Source: Sulfuritalea sp.
GTDB lineage: Bacteria > Pseudomonadota > Gammaproteobacteria > Burkholderiales > Rhodocyclaceae
Direction: 5' to 3'
NCBI GenBank assembly: GCA_016716965.1
Contig: JADJUP010000043.1
Location: 41,178-105,177, forward strand
Length of the DNA stretch: 64,000 bases
A program made the translations under genes and the position numbers. Below the pieces are notes generated by a model, which was not told the origin of the DNA, ran no database searches, and saw nothing but the letters and a program-made list of their open reading frames with translations. This document shows, in pieces, positions 1-8,035 of this stretch (positions within the stretch are counted from its first letter, which is position 1; each line of letters starts with the position of its first letter).

Positions 1-1437
1 CTTGTCCAGCGCCGGAATCACCTCGCTCGCCGCCGTGTGATTGCGCAGCAGGTTAATTGCACCGGTGCAGTAGCTAGATATTGCGGCGAGCGGCTGGTTC
101 AGCTCATGCGCAATGCTCGATGCCATCTCGCCCATGGCAACGAGGCGTCCCGTGGATTGCAGGCGTTCCTGCTGCTGGCGATGGCGCTCGTCGGCCAGCT
201 TTCGTTCCGTAATGTCCACCATCGACCCCATCCAGCCGAAATGCCTGCCCTGGGCGTCAATCAGTGGCGCCTCGTGTATCAGAACATCAATGACTTCGCC
301 ATCGCAGCGCCTGAACTTGAGCTCGAATCCCTCTTCGGGGCCGTCTCCCGCCAGCACCTGGTCGTGAATGGCGCGGGTTTCGTCAAGGTAGTCATCTGCC
401 CAATAGGGCATCGGCGGACGGCGGCCAATCAGTTCGGTGGCTGTCCACCCGACCATGCGGCAAAACGCCGGATTGACGTAGATGATTTCACCATCAAGGT
501 TGCGTGCCCGCATTCCGGTGTCCAGGGAATCTTCCATGGCCTTGCGAAATGCATGTTCCTGACGCAATTGTTCTTCCACGGCTTGCCGCCGCAGGACGTG
601 ACGACGCAGGATCCATAGGCTCCAGAGCACGATCATGGCCAGGATGACAAGGCTCGCTGAAAGCAGAATGCTGGCCAGTGGTCTGGGTGCGCGGTAAGGG
701 ACGGCGTGCAGCGTGAGCCCCCAGCCCGGAGGATCGAAGGCGACTTCATAGCCCTCTTCGGTTACTACCGCCTCGACTTTGGAACGAGTACCCAGAACCT
801 TGCCGGAATCGCCGACAACGCTGATTCGGTAGCGCTCCGCAAGCCACCAGGGAACGCTGTCGCCAAGGATGTCGCGAATCCGATAGACGCCTACCGCGAC
901 CCCGACGACCCTGCCTTCCCGCGATACAGGTACATGAACTTCGAACTGCCAGTCATTGGTGAACAAGGGATATGCCGAGCTATAAACCGGCTTGCCCAAC
1001 GATCGCGCCAGGCGAAAACTTTGCCGCGACGGCAAGGCTTCCATGGCCTCGCCAACCAGACCCCGATCCATGATGGCGGGGTGGGCTTGACCGACCTTCC
1101 CTTCGACATCCAACCAGATCAGTTGCCGCAGGCCGCTTTCAAAGCCGAACAGGGTGCGCGCGAATGATTCGAAGGCTTTGGCGCTGGCGGCATGGGCAAG
1201 GTCGATGCGGCCAAGAAGCTCTTCGTTGCGCGCCAGGTGAAAACGGAGATTCTGCTCCAGCCATAGTATGTCGCTGGTCAGCGTCGTACGCTTCTCCTCT
1301 TTGTCTGCCTGGTCGGACATCCAGAGCAAGAGCCCGACGCCGCCGACGAAGAGGACGAAGGCCAGCCGCGGCAATACCCACAACCAGCGCCAGCGGCTGG
1401 TACGTTCGGGCAAGGCGTTGGGTGGGCCAAGTTTCAC
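1..1437 (-). CDS. PAS-domain sensor histidine kinase, DctB/DctS-like (3' end outside window)
   Basis: Reads from a GTG at 1437 leftward off the window edge, so the catalytic ATPase part is missing. The visible protein has a first membrane helix at about residues 17-38, a periplasmic sensor region, a second membrane helix around residue 270, a PAS domain ending in a typical PAC stretch (GWMGSMVDITERK) and a HisKA segment whose H-box reads SIAHELNQPLAAI near residue 440. That architecture is that of DctB/DctS kinases for carboxylate uptake. It is divergent from a dctPQM TRAP operon 151 bp away, so the inferred role is to sense the TRAP substrate and drive its expression with a response regulator lying outside the window. 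Start choice is based on frame and the upstream non-coding gap; there is no ATG nearby. Confidence 0.85.
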   Translation of the reverse strand, partial: MKLGPPNALPERTSRWRWLWVLPRLAFVLFVGGVGLLLWMSDQADKEEKRTTLTSDILWLEQNLRFHLARNEELLGRIDLAHAASAKAFESFARTLFGFESGLRQLIWLDVEGKVGQAHPAIMDRGLVGEAMEALPSRQSFRLARSLGKPVYSSAYPLFTNDWQFEVHVPVSREGRVVGVAVGVYRIRDILGDSVPWWLAERYRISVVGDSGKVLGTRSKVEAVVTEEGYEVAFDPPGWGLTLHAVPYRAPRPLASILLSASLVILAMIVLWSLWILRRHVLRRQAVEEQLRQEHAFRKAMEDSLDTGMRARNLDGEIIYVNPAFCRMVGWTATELIGRRPPMPYWADDYLDETRAIHDQVLAGDGPEEGFELKFRRCDGEVIDVLIHEAPLIDAQGRHFGWMGSMVDITERKLADERHRQQQERLQSTGRLVAMGEMASSIAHELNQPLAAISSYCTGAINLLRNHTAASEVIPALDK

Positions 1438-1525
1438 GCCGCGATATTAGCGTGGCCGGCAGCATCCAGTGGCGTGTTTGCGGAAATCCACAATAGCGAG
1501 AGACATCGCTGACGAGGAAAATTCG

Positions 1526-1548
1526 CCACACCGCAGCGTGCGGAGTGG
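1526..1548. promoter_or_regulatory. Imperfect inverted repeat upstream of dctP (candidate response-regulator site)
   Basis: Arms CCACACCGCA and TGCGGAGTGG (9 of 10 pairs) with a 3-nt spacer lie 40 bp before the dctP ATG, in the divergent gap between the sensor kinase and the transporter. Position fits an operator; the binding protein is not known. Confidence 0.35.
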
Positions 1549-1588
1549 TAATCTTTTGCGCACTACCAAATCAACAGGAGGATGGAAA

Positions 1589-2593
1589 ATGAAAATTCGC
1601 ACCATGGTTGTCGGCATAGTCGCCGCCACGTTCTCGATGATCGCCATGGCTCAGGCCCCGATCGTCATCAAGTTCAGCCACGTCGTCGCCACGGACACAC
1701 CTAAGGGTAAAGGCGCCGAATTCTTTGCCAAAAAGGCAGGGGAGCTGACCAAAGGCAAAGTCAAGGTCGAGGTGTACGCCAACTCGACGCTGTACAAGGA
1801 CAAGGAGGAAATGGAAGCCCTGCAGCTGGGCGCCGTCCAGATGCTTGCCCCCTCCCTGGCCAAGTTCGGCCCGCTCGGCGTCAAGGAATTCGAGCTCTTT
1901 GACCTGCCCTACATCTTCGATGACTACAAGGAACTGCACCTGATTACCGAAGGTCCGGTCGGCAAGGGCCTGATGCAGAAGCTCGAGGGCCGCGGCCTCG
2001 TCGGCCTTGCCTTCTGGGATAACGGCTTCAAGGTAATGAGTTCGAACAAGCCCATCACAACCCCCGAAGACTACAAGGGCCAGAAGATGCGCATCCAGTC
2101 CTCCAACGTCCTCGACGCCCAGATGCGTGCGCTCGGCGCGATCCCGCAGAAGATGGCATTCTCCGAGGTGTATCAGGCGCTGCAGACCGGGGTTGTCGAT
2201 GGCACCGAGAATCCGCCATCCAACCTTTACACCCAGAAGATGCATGAGGTCCAGAAGTACGTGACCATGACCAACCATGGCTATCTCGGCTATGCGGTCA
2301 TCACCAACAAGAAGTTCTGGGACGGACTGCCGGCGGACGTGCGCGGCCAGCTCGAGCAGGCCATGAAGGAAGCGACTACCTACTCCAACGGTATCGCCAA
2401 GGAAGAGAACGACAAGGCCATGGAAGAAGTCCGCAAGTCGGGCAAGAGCCAGGTTACCGTTCCGACCCCGGCGCAGAAGCTGGCGCTGAAAAAGGCCCTG
2501 GTCAAGGTCCATAACGAAATGGCGGGCCGGATCGGCAAGGAAAACATCGACACGGTCTACAAGGCGACCAACTTCGATCCTTCCAAGCTGTAA
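1589..2593 (+). CDS. dctP: TRAP transporter solute-binding protein DctP
   Basis: 334 aa periplasmic binding protein of the DctP family. It starts with a Sec signal peptide (MKIRTMVVGIVAATFSMIAMAQA) and continues with the family fold, including FSHVVATDTPKGKGAEFF near the mature N-terminus and the substrate-contact stretch around GQKMRIQSS and VVDGTENPP. The ATG at 1589 is chosen because AACAGGAGG lies about 8 nt upstream and the signal peptide begins there. It captures an organic acid (C4-dicarboxylates are the usual ligand; the actual substrate cannot be read from sequence) and hands it to the DctQM membrane complex encoded just downstream. A strong hairpin follows the stop codon. Confidence 0.95.
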   Translation: MKIRTMVVGIVAATFSMIAMAQAPIVIKFSHVVATDTPKGKGAEFFAKKAGELTKGKVKVEVYANSTLYKDKEEMEALQLGAVQMLAPSLAKFGPLGVKEFELFDLPYIFDDYKELHLITEGPVGKGLMQKLEGRGLVGLAFWDNGFKVMSSNKPITTPEDYKGQKMRIQSSNVLDAQMRALGAIPQKMAFSEVYQALQTGVVDGTENPPSNLYTQKMHEVQKYVTMTNHGYLGYAVITNKKFWDGLPADVRGQLEQAMKEATTYSNGIAKEENDKAMEEVRKSGKSQVTVPTPAQKLALKKALVKVHNEMAGRIGKENIDTVYKATNFDPSKL

Positions 2594-2605
2594 TTGAGGG
2601 AATGA

Positions 2606-2636
2606 CCGCGGGGGCATCGGCCCCCGCGGCTTTTTT
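2606..2636 (+). terminator. Rho-independent terminator/attenuator inside the dctPQM operon
   Basis: Perfect 10-bp stem CCGCGGGGGC/GCCCCCGCGG with a 4-nt loop, followed by CTTTTTT. It lies between dctP and dctQ, which have the same strand and no evident second promoter, so it likely acts as a partial terminator that keeps binding protein in excess over permease. Confidence 0.85.
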
Positions 2637-2647
2637 GGGGAGTAGCC

Positions 2648-3373
2648 ATGAAGCTGCTGGATCATCTCGAGGAATGGATCATCACCTTCCTCATCGGCGC
2701 GGCGACGCTGATCATCTTCGTTTCGGTCATGCACCGCTATGCTGCGGGGTTGTCGATTCCCGTTGTCCAGGACTGGCTGCTGAGCAAGGACCTGAGCTGG
2801 GCCCAGGAGCTGTGCATCATCATGTTCGTCTGGATGGCCAAGTTCGGCGCCGCCTACGGTGTGCGCACCGGCATCCACGTCGGCGTCGATGTGCTGATCA
2901 ACAGCCTGTCGGGCCGGATGCGCGCCAAGTTCATCGTTTTCGGCATGCTTTCCGGCGCATTGTTCACCGGCATCATCGCCGCCCTGGGTGCCCACTTTGT
3001 CTGGGAGAACGGCGCCCACTATGCCTTCGCCAACGCACTGGGAATGGCAGGCAAGGAATTGTACCCAGGCCCGACCACGCCCGACCTGGAATGGCCGACC
3101 TGGATCGTGTACTCGGCCATCCCGATCGGATCGTCCCTGATGTGTTTCCGTTTCCTTCAAGTCACTCGGGGCTTCATCAAGACCGGCGAACTGCCGCATC
3201 ACGATCACGGCCACGTCGATGGCATCGAGGAAGGCGAGGTACCGGTGGATGTGAATCCCTACAACATGGATGACAACCTGCACCCCCACGACCTCAAGTA
3301 CGGCAAGCGGCATCCCGAGTCAAGAGTCGGCGCTGACGGCACGGCCCCTGGCGACAAGGGAGACGCCAAATGA
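2648..3373 (+). CDS. dctQ: TRAP transporter small permease DctQ
   Basis: 241 aa, four predicted membrane helices (about 12-34, 55-75, 95-117, 150-170) in the DctQ pattern, then a long hydrophilic, His/Asp-rich tail from about residue 180. It forms the membrane complex with DctM for Na+/H+-driven uptake of the ligand bound by DctP. The tail is unusually long and holds one copy of the dispersed repeat (3325-3345), encoding RVGADGTA. The stop overlaps the dctM start (ATGA), indicating translational coupling. Confidence 0.92.
   Translation: MKLLDHLEEWIITFLIGAATLIIFVSVMHRYAAGLSIPVVQDWLLSKDLSWAQELCIIMFVWMAKFGAAYGVRTGIHVGVDVLINSLSGRMRAKFIVFGMLSGALFTGIIAALGAHFVWENGAHYAFANALGMAGKELYPGPTTPDLEWPTWIVYSAIPIGSSLMCFRFLQVTRGFIKTGELPHHDHGHVDGIEEGEVPVDVNPYNMDDNLHPHDLKYGKRHPESRVGADGTAPGDKGDAK
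3325..3345 (+). repeat. Dispersed repeat, copy 1 (in dctQ)
   Basis: AGTCGGCGCTGACGGCACGGC; one mismatch to the consensus core GTCGGCGCTGGCGGCACGG. Lies in the hydrophilic C-terminal tail of DctQ in the frame K/R-V-G-A-D-G-T-A. Confidence 0.75.
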
Positions 3374-4653
3374 GCGCCCTGATCATCTTTGTCCTGCTCA
3401 CCTTCCTGATGCTGTCCGGGATGCCGGTATCGATCTCGCTCGGCCTGACGGTGCTGACCTTCCTCTTCGCCTTCACGGAAGTTCCGTTGGAGTCGGTGGC
3501 GCTCAAGTTGTTCACCGGCATCGAGAAGTTCGAGATCATGGCGATTCCGTTCTTCATCCTCGCCGGCAACTTCCTGACCCACGGCGGCGTGGCCAAACGC
3601 ATGATCTACTTCGCCACCTCGATGGTCGGCCACTTGCGTGGCGGCCTTGGTCTCAGCGCGGTGTTCGCCTGTGCCCTGTTCGCCGCGGTGTCCGGTTCCT
3701 CGCCGGCGACCGTGGTGGCGATCGGCTCGATCCTGCTGCCGGCCATGGTCAAGGCGGGCTACCCGAAGAAGTTCGGCGTTGGCGTCATCGCGTCCTCGGG
3801 CGGCCTCGGCATCCTGATTCCGCCGTCGATCGTCATGGTCATGTACGCGGTATCGACCAACAGCTCGATCGGTGCGCTGTTCATGGCTGGCGTGATTCCC
3901 GGTTTGCTGCTGGCGCTGTTCCTCGGCTTCATCACCTGGTACGAGGCAAAGAAGGGCAACTATCCGCGCGAACAGCCAAAGTCATGGTTCGAGCGCTGGG
4001 ATGCCTTCCGCAAGGCGATCTGGGGCCTGCTGCTGGTCATCGTCGTGATGGGTGGCATCTACAGTGGCCTGTTCACCCCGACCGAAGCGGCGGCGATGAG
4101 TGCGGTGTACGCCTTTTTCATCGCGGTGTTCGTGTACAAGGATATCGGCATGAAGGATGTGCCGAAGGTCTTGCTCAACTCGGCGAACATGAGCGCGATG
4201 CTGCTCTACATCATCACCAACGCCGTGCTGTTCTCCTTCATCCTGACCAACGAGCAGATCCCCCAGGGCATCGCCGAATGGCTGACGAACTCCGGCATCG
4301 GCGTGGTCGGCTTCCTGATTGCGGTGAATATCCTGTTGCTGGTCATGGGCAGCTTCATGGAGCCCTCGTCGATCATCCTGATCACGGCGCCGATCCTGTT
4401 CCCGATCGCCATGAAGCTGGGCATCGATCCGATCCATTTCGGCGTGATGATCACGGTGAACATGGAAATCGGCATGATCACGCCGCCGGTGGGACTCAAT
4501 CTGTACGTGGCCAGCGGCATCGCCAAGATGGGCCTGACCGACTGCTCCAAGGCGGTCTGGCCCTGGTTGATGACCATGCTTGTTTATCTGATGATCATTA
4601 CTTACGTGCCGGCGGTCTCAACCTGGTTGCCGAAGACGCTGGGCATGATGTAG
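3370..4653 (+). CDS. dctM: TRAP transporter large permease DctM
   Basis: 427 aa, about twelve hydrophobic helices, family signatures GGVAKRMI, SGSSPATVVAIGSILLPAM and the C-terminal ITPPVGLNLYVASGI. It is the ion-coupled translocating subunit working with DctP and DctQ. It overlaps dctQ by four bases and is followed by a perfect hairpin terminator, so it closes the operon. Confidence 0.96.
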   Translation: MSALIIFVLLTFLMLSGMPVSISLGLTVLTFLFAFTEVPLESVALKLFTGIEKFEIMAIPFFILAGNFLTHGGVAKRMIYFATSMVGHLRGGLGLSAVFACALFAAVSGSSPATVVAIGSILLPAMVKAGYPKKFGVGVIASSGGLGILIPPSIVMVMYAVSTNSSIGALFMAGVIPGLLLALFLGFITWYEAKKGNYPREQPKSWFERWDAFRKAIWGLLLVIVVMGGIYSGLFTPTEAAAMSAVYAFFIAVFVYKDIGMKDVPKVLLNSANMSAMLLYIITNAVLFSFILTNEQIPQGIAEWLTNSGIGVVGFLIAVNILLLVMGSFMEPSSIILITAPILFPIAMKLGIDPIHFGVMITVNMEIGMITPPVGLNLYVASGIAKMGLTDCSKAVWPWLMTMLVYLMIITYVPAVSTWLPKTLGMM

Positions 4654-4671
4654 CGTTTTCTCAGGCGGTGA

Positions 4672-4705
4672 CAAGGGCCCGGTGACCCCGGGCCCTTGCT
4701 TTTTA
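4672..4705 (+). terminator. Terminator of dctPQM
   Basis: 11-bp perfect stem CAAGGGCCCGG/CCGGGCCCTTG, 5-nt loop, then CTTTTTA. Confidence 0.9.
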
Positions 4706-4858
4706 TGGACGACGAACCAGGGCGAGCCCGAATCCGTCCAAGAAACTGAGCTAAAATATCAAGTTAGCTATTTCTGTCCGCGGCACCGCGCTGCGAACGA
4801 TGTCCCATGGCGGGATGTCTGATTAAAACCCGAAGTCCAACCTGTACTGGAGAAAGTA

Positions 4859-5284
4859 ATGGCTGTCGAACGCACCCTGTCGATCATCAAACCTGATGCA
4901 GTAGCAAAGAACGTGATCGGCAAGATCTATTCCCGGTTTGAGACCAATGGCCTCAAGATTGCAGCATCCCGCATGGTCCATCTGTCGCGCAAGGATGCCG
5001 AGGGTTTCTACGCCGTACACAAGGATCGTCCTTTCTTCAAGGATCTGGTCGAGTTCATGATTTCCGGTCCGGTGATGGTCCAGGTGCTGGAAGGCGAGGG
5101 CGCGATCGCCAAGAATCGCGATCTGATGGGTGCCACCGACCCAAAGAAGGCTGCGGCCGGAACGATTCGTGCCGACTTTGCCGACAGCATCGACGCCAAC
5201 GCGGTTCATGGCTCGGATGCGGCCGAAACCGCTGCGGTCGAGATCGCCTACTTCTTTCCCGCGCTGAACGTCTATTCGCGCTAA
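4859..5284 (+). CDS. ndk: Nucleoside diphosphate kinase
   Basis: 141 aa, the normal length. Transfers the gamma-phosphate of ATP to nucleoside diphosphates through a phosphohistidine. The catalytic His117 is in NAVHGSDAAE, and the N-terminal ERTLSIIKPDAV strand is typical. Preceded by CTGGAGAAAG. It is first in the long housekeeping run and is six bases from rlmN, so the two are probably co-transcribed. Confidence 0.98.
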   Translation: MAVERTLSIIKPDAVAKNVIGKIYSRFETNGLKIAASRMVHLSRKDAEGFYAVHKDRPFFKDLVEFMISGPVMVQVLEGEGAIAKNRDLMGATDPKKAAAGTIRADFADSIDANAVHGSDAAETAAVEIAYFFPALNVYSR

Positions 5285-5290
5285 TCGCCA

Positions 5291-6412
5291 ATGGCCGTCA
5301 ACCTCCTCGATTTCGATGCAGACAGCCTGACAGCCTGGTTCGCGCAGCAGGGCGAGAAGCCCTTCCGCGCCCGCCAGGTGCTGCGCTGGATCCATCAACG
5401 CGGGGAGGGCGATTTCAATGCGATGACCGACATCGCCAAGTCCTTGCGCGAGAAGTTGCTGGCGATTGCTACCGTGTCGCCGCCGCCGACTCTCAGCGAC
5501 ACGCTGTCGGAAGACGGCACGCGCAAGTTCCTGTTCGATGTCGGCAATCGCAATGCGGTGGAAACGGTGTTCATTCCCGAGGATGACCGCGGCACGCTCT
5601 GTGTTTCCTCGCAGGCCGGCTGTGCGCTGGAATGTTCGTTCTGTTCCACCGGGCGCCAGGGCTTCAACCGGAACCTGAGCACCGCCGAAATCATTGGCCA
5701 ACTGTGGCAGGCCAATCGCGCCCTGGGGGCCGCAGCGGGCGGCGAACGCATCATCAGCAATGTGGTGCTGATGGGCATGGGCGAGCCACTGGCCAATTTT
5801 GACAACCTGGTGCCGGCCCTGCGCCTGATGCTCGACGACAATGCCTATGGCCTGTCGCGGCGGCGGGTGACGGTATCGACTTCGGGCATCGTGCCGGCCA
5901 TGGACCGGCTGGCCGAGGCATGTCCGGTGGCCCTCGCCGTATCGCTGCATGCGCCGACCGACGGCCTGCGCGACAAGCTGGTTCCGATCAATCGCAAGTA
6001 TCCGCTGGCGGAGTTGATGTCCGCCTGCCAGCGCTACCTCGTGCATGCGCCGCGCGACTTCATCACCTTTGAATACGTGATGCTCGACGGCGTAAATGAC
6101 AGCGAAGCCGACGCACGCGCTTTGCTGCATCTTGTGCGAGACGTTCCCTGCAAGTTCAACCTGATTCCCTTCAATCCGTTTCCGGACTCCGGTTTTCGCC
6201 GTTCTCCGGCGGAACGTGTGCGGCGCTTCGCGACCGTACTCATTGACGCCGGCATCGTCACCACCACCCGCAAGACGCGCGGCGACGATATCGATGCCGC
6301 CTGCGGACAACTGGCGGGGCGGGTGCAGGACAAGTCACGGCGCGTGGTCCGTTTCGCCGCCTCGGCCAGCGAGACGACTGGCAGCCTTGCTGGAGTTGAA
6401 CTGCGCCCATGA
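5291..6412 (+). CDS. rlmN: Dual-specificity rRNA/tRNA adenine-C2 methyltransferase RlmN
   Basis: 373 aa radical-SAM enzyme that methylates A2503 of 23S rRNA and A37 of some tRNAs. The [4Fe-4S] motif is C111-ALE-C115-SF-C118, and the methyl-carrying cysteine near the C-terminus is C338 in DDIDAACGQL. GMGEPLANF and FEYVMLDGVND are family signatures. The last codons overlap the start of the pilW-like lipoprotein gene (ATGA), typical of the conserved ndk-rlmN-pilF cluster. Confidence 0.98.
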   Translation: MAVNLLDFDADSLTAWFAQQGEKPFRARQVLRWIHQRGEGDFNAMTDIAKSLREKLLAIATVSPPPTLSDTLSEDGTRKFLFDVGNRNAVETVFIPEDDRGTLCVSSQAGCALECSFCSTGRQGFNRNLSTAEIIGQLWQANRALGAAAGGERIISNVVLMGMGEPLANFDNLVPALRLMLDDNAYGLSRRRVTVSTSGIVPAMDRLAEACPVALAVSLHAPTDGLRDKLVPINRKYPLAELMSACQRYLVHAPRDFITFEYVMLDGVNDSEADARALLHLVRDVPCKFNLIPFNPFPDSGFRRSPAERVRRFATVLIDAGIVTTTRKTRGDDIDAACGQLAGRVQDKSRRVVRFAASASETTGSLAGVELRP

Positions 6413-7197
6413 ACAAGACGATCCTGGTTTTATCGATGGCATTCCTGTTGGCGGCCTGCACCACGACGGGGTCCGGTCCCGGCGAGGGCGCGCAGCAGGC
6501 CGTCTCGGCACAACCCGCGGCCAGCGAACAGCAACAGCGAGCCAAGGTCCATGTCGAACTGGGCTCCCTGTACATGCTCGACGGACGTTCGGCGATTGCA
6601 CTCGAGGAGGCGCGTATCGCGCTCGCGGCCGATTCCGGCTATGCGCCCGCCTACAACCTGCTGGGCCTCACCCACATGGGCATGAACGAGCCCGGCCTGG
6701 CCGACGAAAATTTCCGCAAGGCCCTTGGTCTGGCGCCTGGCGATCCGGAAATCAACAACAACTACGGCTGGTTCCTTTGCCACAACGGTCGCGAGAAGGA
6801 CTCGATAGCCTATCTCCTGGCGGCGGCGAAGAACCCGCTGTATCCGACGCCGACCAAGCCCTACACCAACGCCGGGATTTGTTCCCTGCGCATGAAGGAT
6901 GACAAGGCCGCCGAAGACTATCTGCTGATCGCACTGCGACTTTCGCCCACCAATACGCAGGCCCTTTACTGGTTGGCTGACATTGCCTACCGCAAGGGTC
7001 GCTTTGCAGACGCGCGCCAGTGGGCGACCGATATCGAAAAAATGATGGAACCGACGGCCGAACTGGTCTGGCTGGCCTTGCGCATCGAGCGCAGACTGGG
7101 CAACCGGGAAGCAGAAGCCCGCTATGCATCTCAGCTGCGACGCCGGTTTCCCGGTTCGCCCGAACTGCGCCTGATGGCCCAGGGGCAGTATGACTGA
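6409..7197 (+). CDS. pilW: Type IV pilus biogenesis lipoprotein PilW/PilF (TPR protein)
   Basis: 262 aa. A lipoprotein signal with lipobox LLAAC ends at Cys16; the rest consists of tetratricopeptide repeats (for example GYAPAYNLLGLTHMGMNEPG and NNNYGWFLCHNGREKDS). PilW/PilF is the outer-membrane pilotin that lets the PilQ secretin assemble. No other pilus gene is nearby, but this gene normally sits between rlmN and rodZ, as here. It overlaps rodZ by 8 bp. Confidence 0.9.
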   Translation: MNKTILVLSMAFLLAACTTTGSGPGEGAQQAVSAQPAASEQQQRAKVHVELGSLYMLDGRSAIALEEARIALAADSGYAPAYNLLGLTHMGMNEPGLADENFRKALGLAPGDPEINNNYGWFLCHNGREKDSIAYLLAAAKNPLYPTPTKPYTNAGICSLRMKDDKAAEDYLLIALRLSPTNTQALYWLADIAYRKGRFADARQWATDIEKMMEPTAELVWLALRIERRLGNREAEARYASQLRRRFPGSPELRLMAQGQYD

Positions 7198-8035
7198 GAC
7201 GCCGGCGACAGAATCCGGCGTTGCGGAAGCGGAAGAGCTCGCCGCAACGCCCGCGACCGTTGCGGTAGCGCCGGTGGAGTCGAATACGCCGGGTGCGATC
7301 TTGCGTCGTGCGCGGGAAGAGCGTGGCCAGTCGATTTCCGACGTGGTGCAGGTGATCCGGTTCAGCGCACGTCAAATTGAGGCGCTGGAGCGCGACGACT
7401 ACGGCAGTTTGCCCGGCTCGACTGCGGTTCGCGGCCTGGTGCGCAATTATGCAAAATTCCTCAAGCTCGATGCGGCGCCCCTGCTGGCCCAACTCGATCC
7501 GGCGGTACCGGTTCCGGAATCCGATGTCCGTCCGCCGGCGAACATGGGTGAAGCCGAGGATTCGACGCTTCTGGATAGCAGGTCTGCAAGCCTGCCGGCC
7601 ATCATCGGGGTATTCGTAGTCCTCGCCCTGGGCGCCTATTGGTATCTCTCGATGTCCGGACCCGGGGAGCCGGCCGGGTCGGTGGCCACCTCCGGCGTTG
7701 CGGACCCGGCACCGAATCCGCCGACATCCGCGCCGGTCGTTCCGGTAGTGGTGCCGACGCCGGCAAACGTTCCGGGCGAACCGGTTGTCGTACCGCCATC
7801 TGGCGGGCTGCGCGTCGAATTCGACGACCGGTCCTGGGTCGAGATTCGCGATGCGGCGCAGAAGATCGTTTTTGTCGGCGAGTATCCCGCCGGCACCCGG
7901 CAGGACATCGAGGGCAAGCCGCCGTTCCAGGTATGGATAGGCAAGGCATCCGGCGTCCGCCTGTTCATGGGCGAGCGAGCCATCGATCTCAAACCGCATA
8001 CCCGCGAAGAAGTCGCGCGGTTCACCCTCGAATGA
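7190..8035 (+). CDS. rodZ: RodZ-like helix-turn-helix membrane protein (DUF4115)
   Basis: 281 aa. Residues about 35-95 form a cytoplasmic Xre-type helix-turn-helix (GAILRRAREERGQSISDVV), residues about 133-153 a single membrane helix, then a Pro/Val-rich periplasmic linker and a C-terminal DUF4115 beta domain (FDDRSWVEIRDA). RodZ links MreB filaments to the cell-wall elongation machinery. The family homology is clear; function as RodZ is inferred from architecture and locus. It overlaps ispG by four bases. Confidence 0.88.
   Translation: MTETPATESGVAEAEELAATPATVAVAPVESNTPGAILRRAREERGQSISDVVQVIRFSARQIEALERDDYGSLPGSTAVRGLVRNYAKFLKLDAAPLLAQLDPAVPVPESDVRPPANMGEAEDSTLLDSRSASLPAIIGVFVVLALGAYWYLSMSGPGEPAGSVATSGVADPAPNPPTSAPVVPVVVPTPANVPGEPVVVPPSGGLRVEFDDRSWVEIRDAAQKIVFVGEYPAGTRQDIEGKPPFQVWIGKASGVRLFMGERAIDLKPHTREEVARFTLE

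Noticed and set aside
1540..1565. Possible sigma-54 promoter before dctP
   Set aside because: TGGTAATCTTTTGC has GG and GC nine instead of ten bases apart, so it does not meet the -24/-12 rule.
1571..3313. Long open frame on the minus strand across dctP and dctQ
   Set aside because: Shadow of the plus-strand genes in high-G+C DNA: no RBS, His/Gly/Asp-rich composition and no family features. The same applies to long antisense frames over ndk-rlmN (4823-6310), purA (18924-20027) and hppA (53851-55803).
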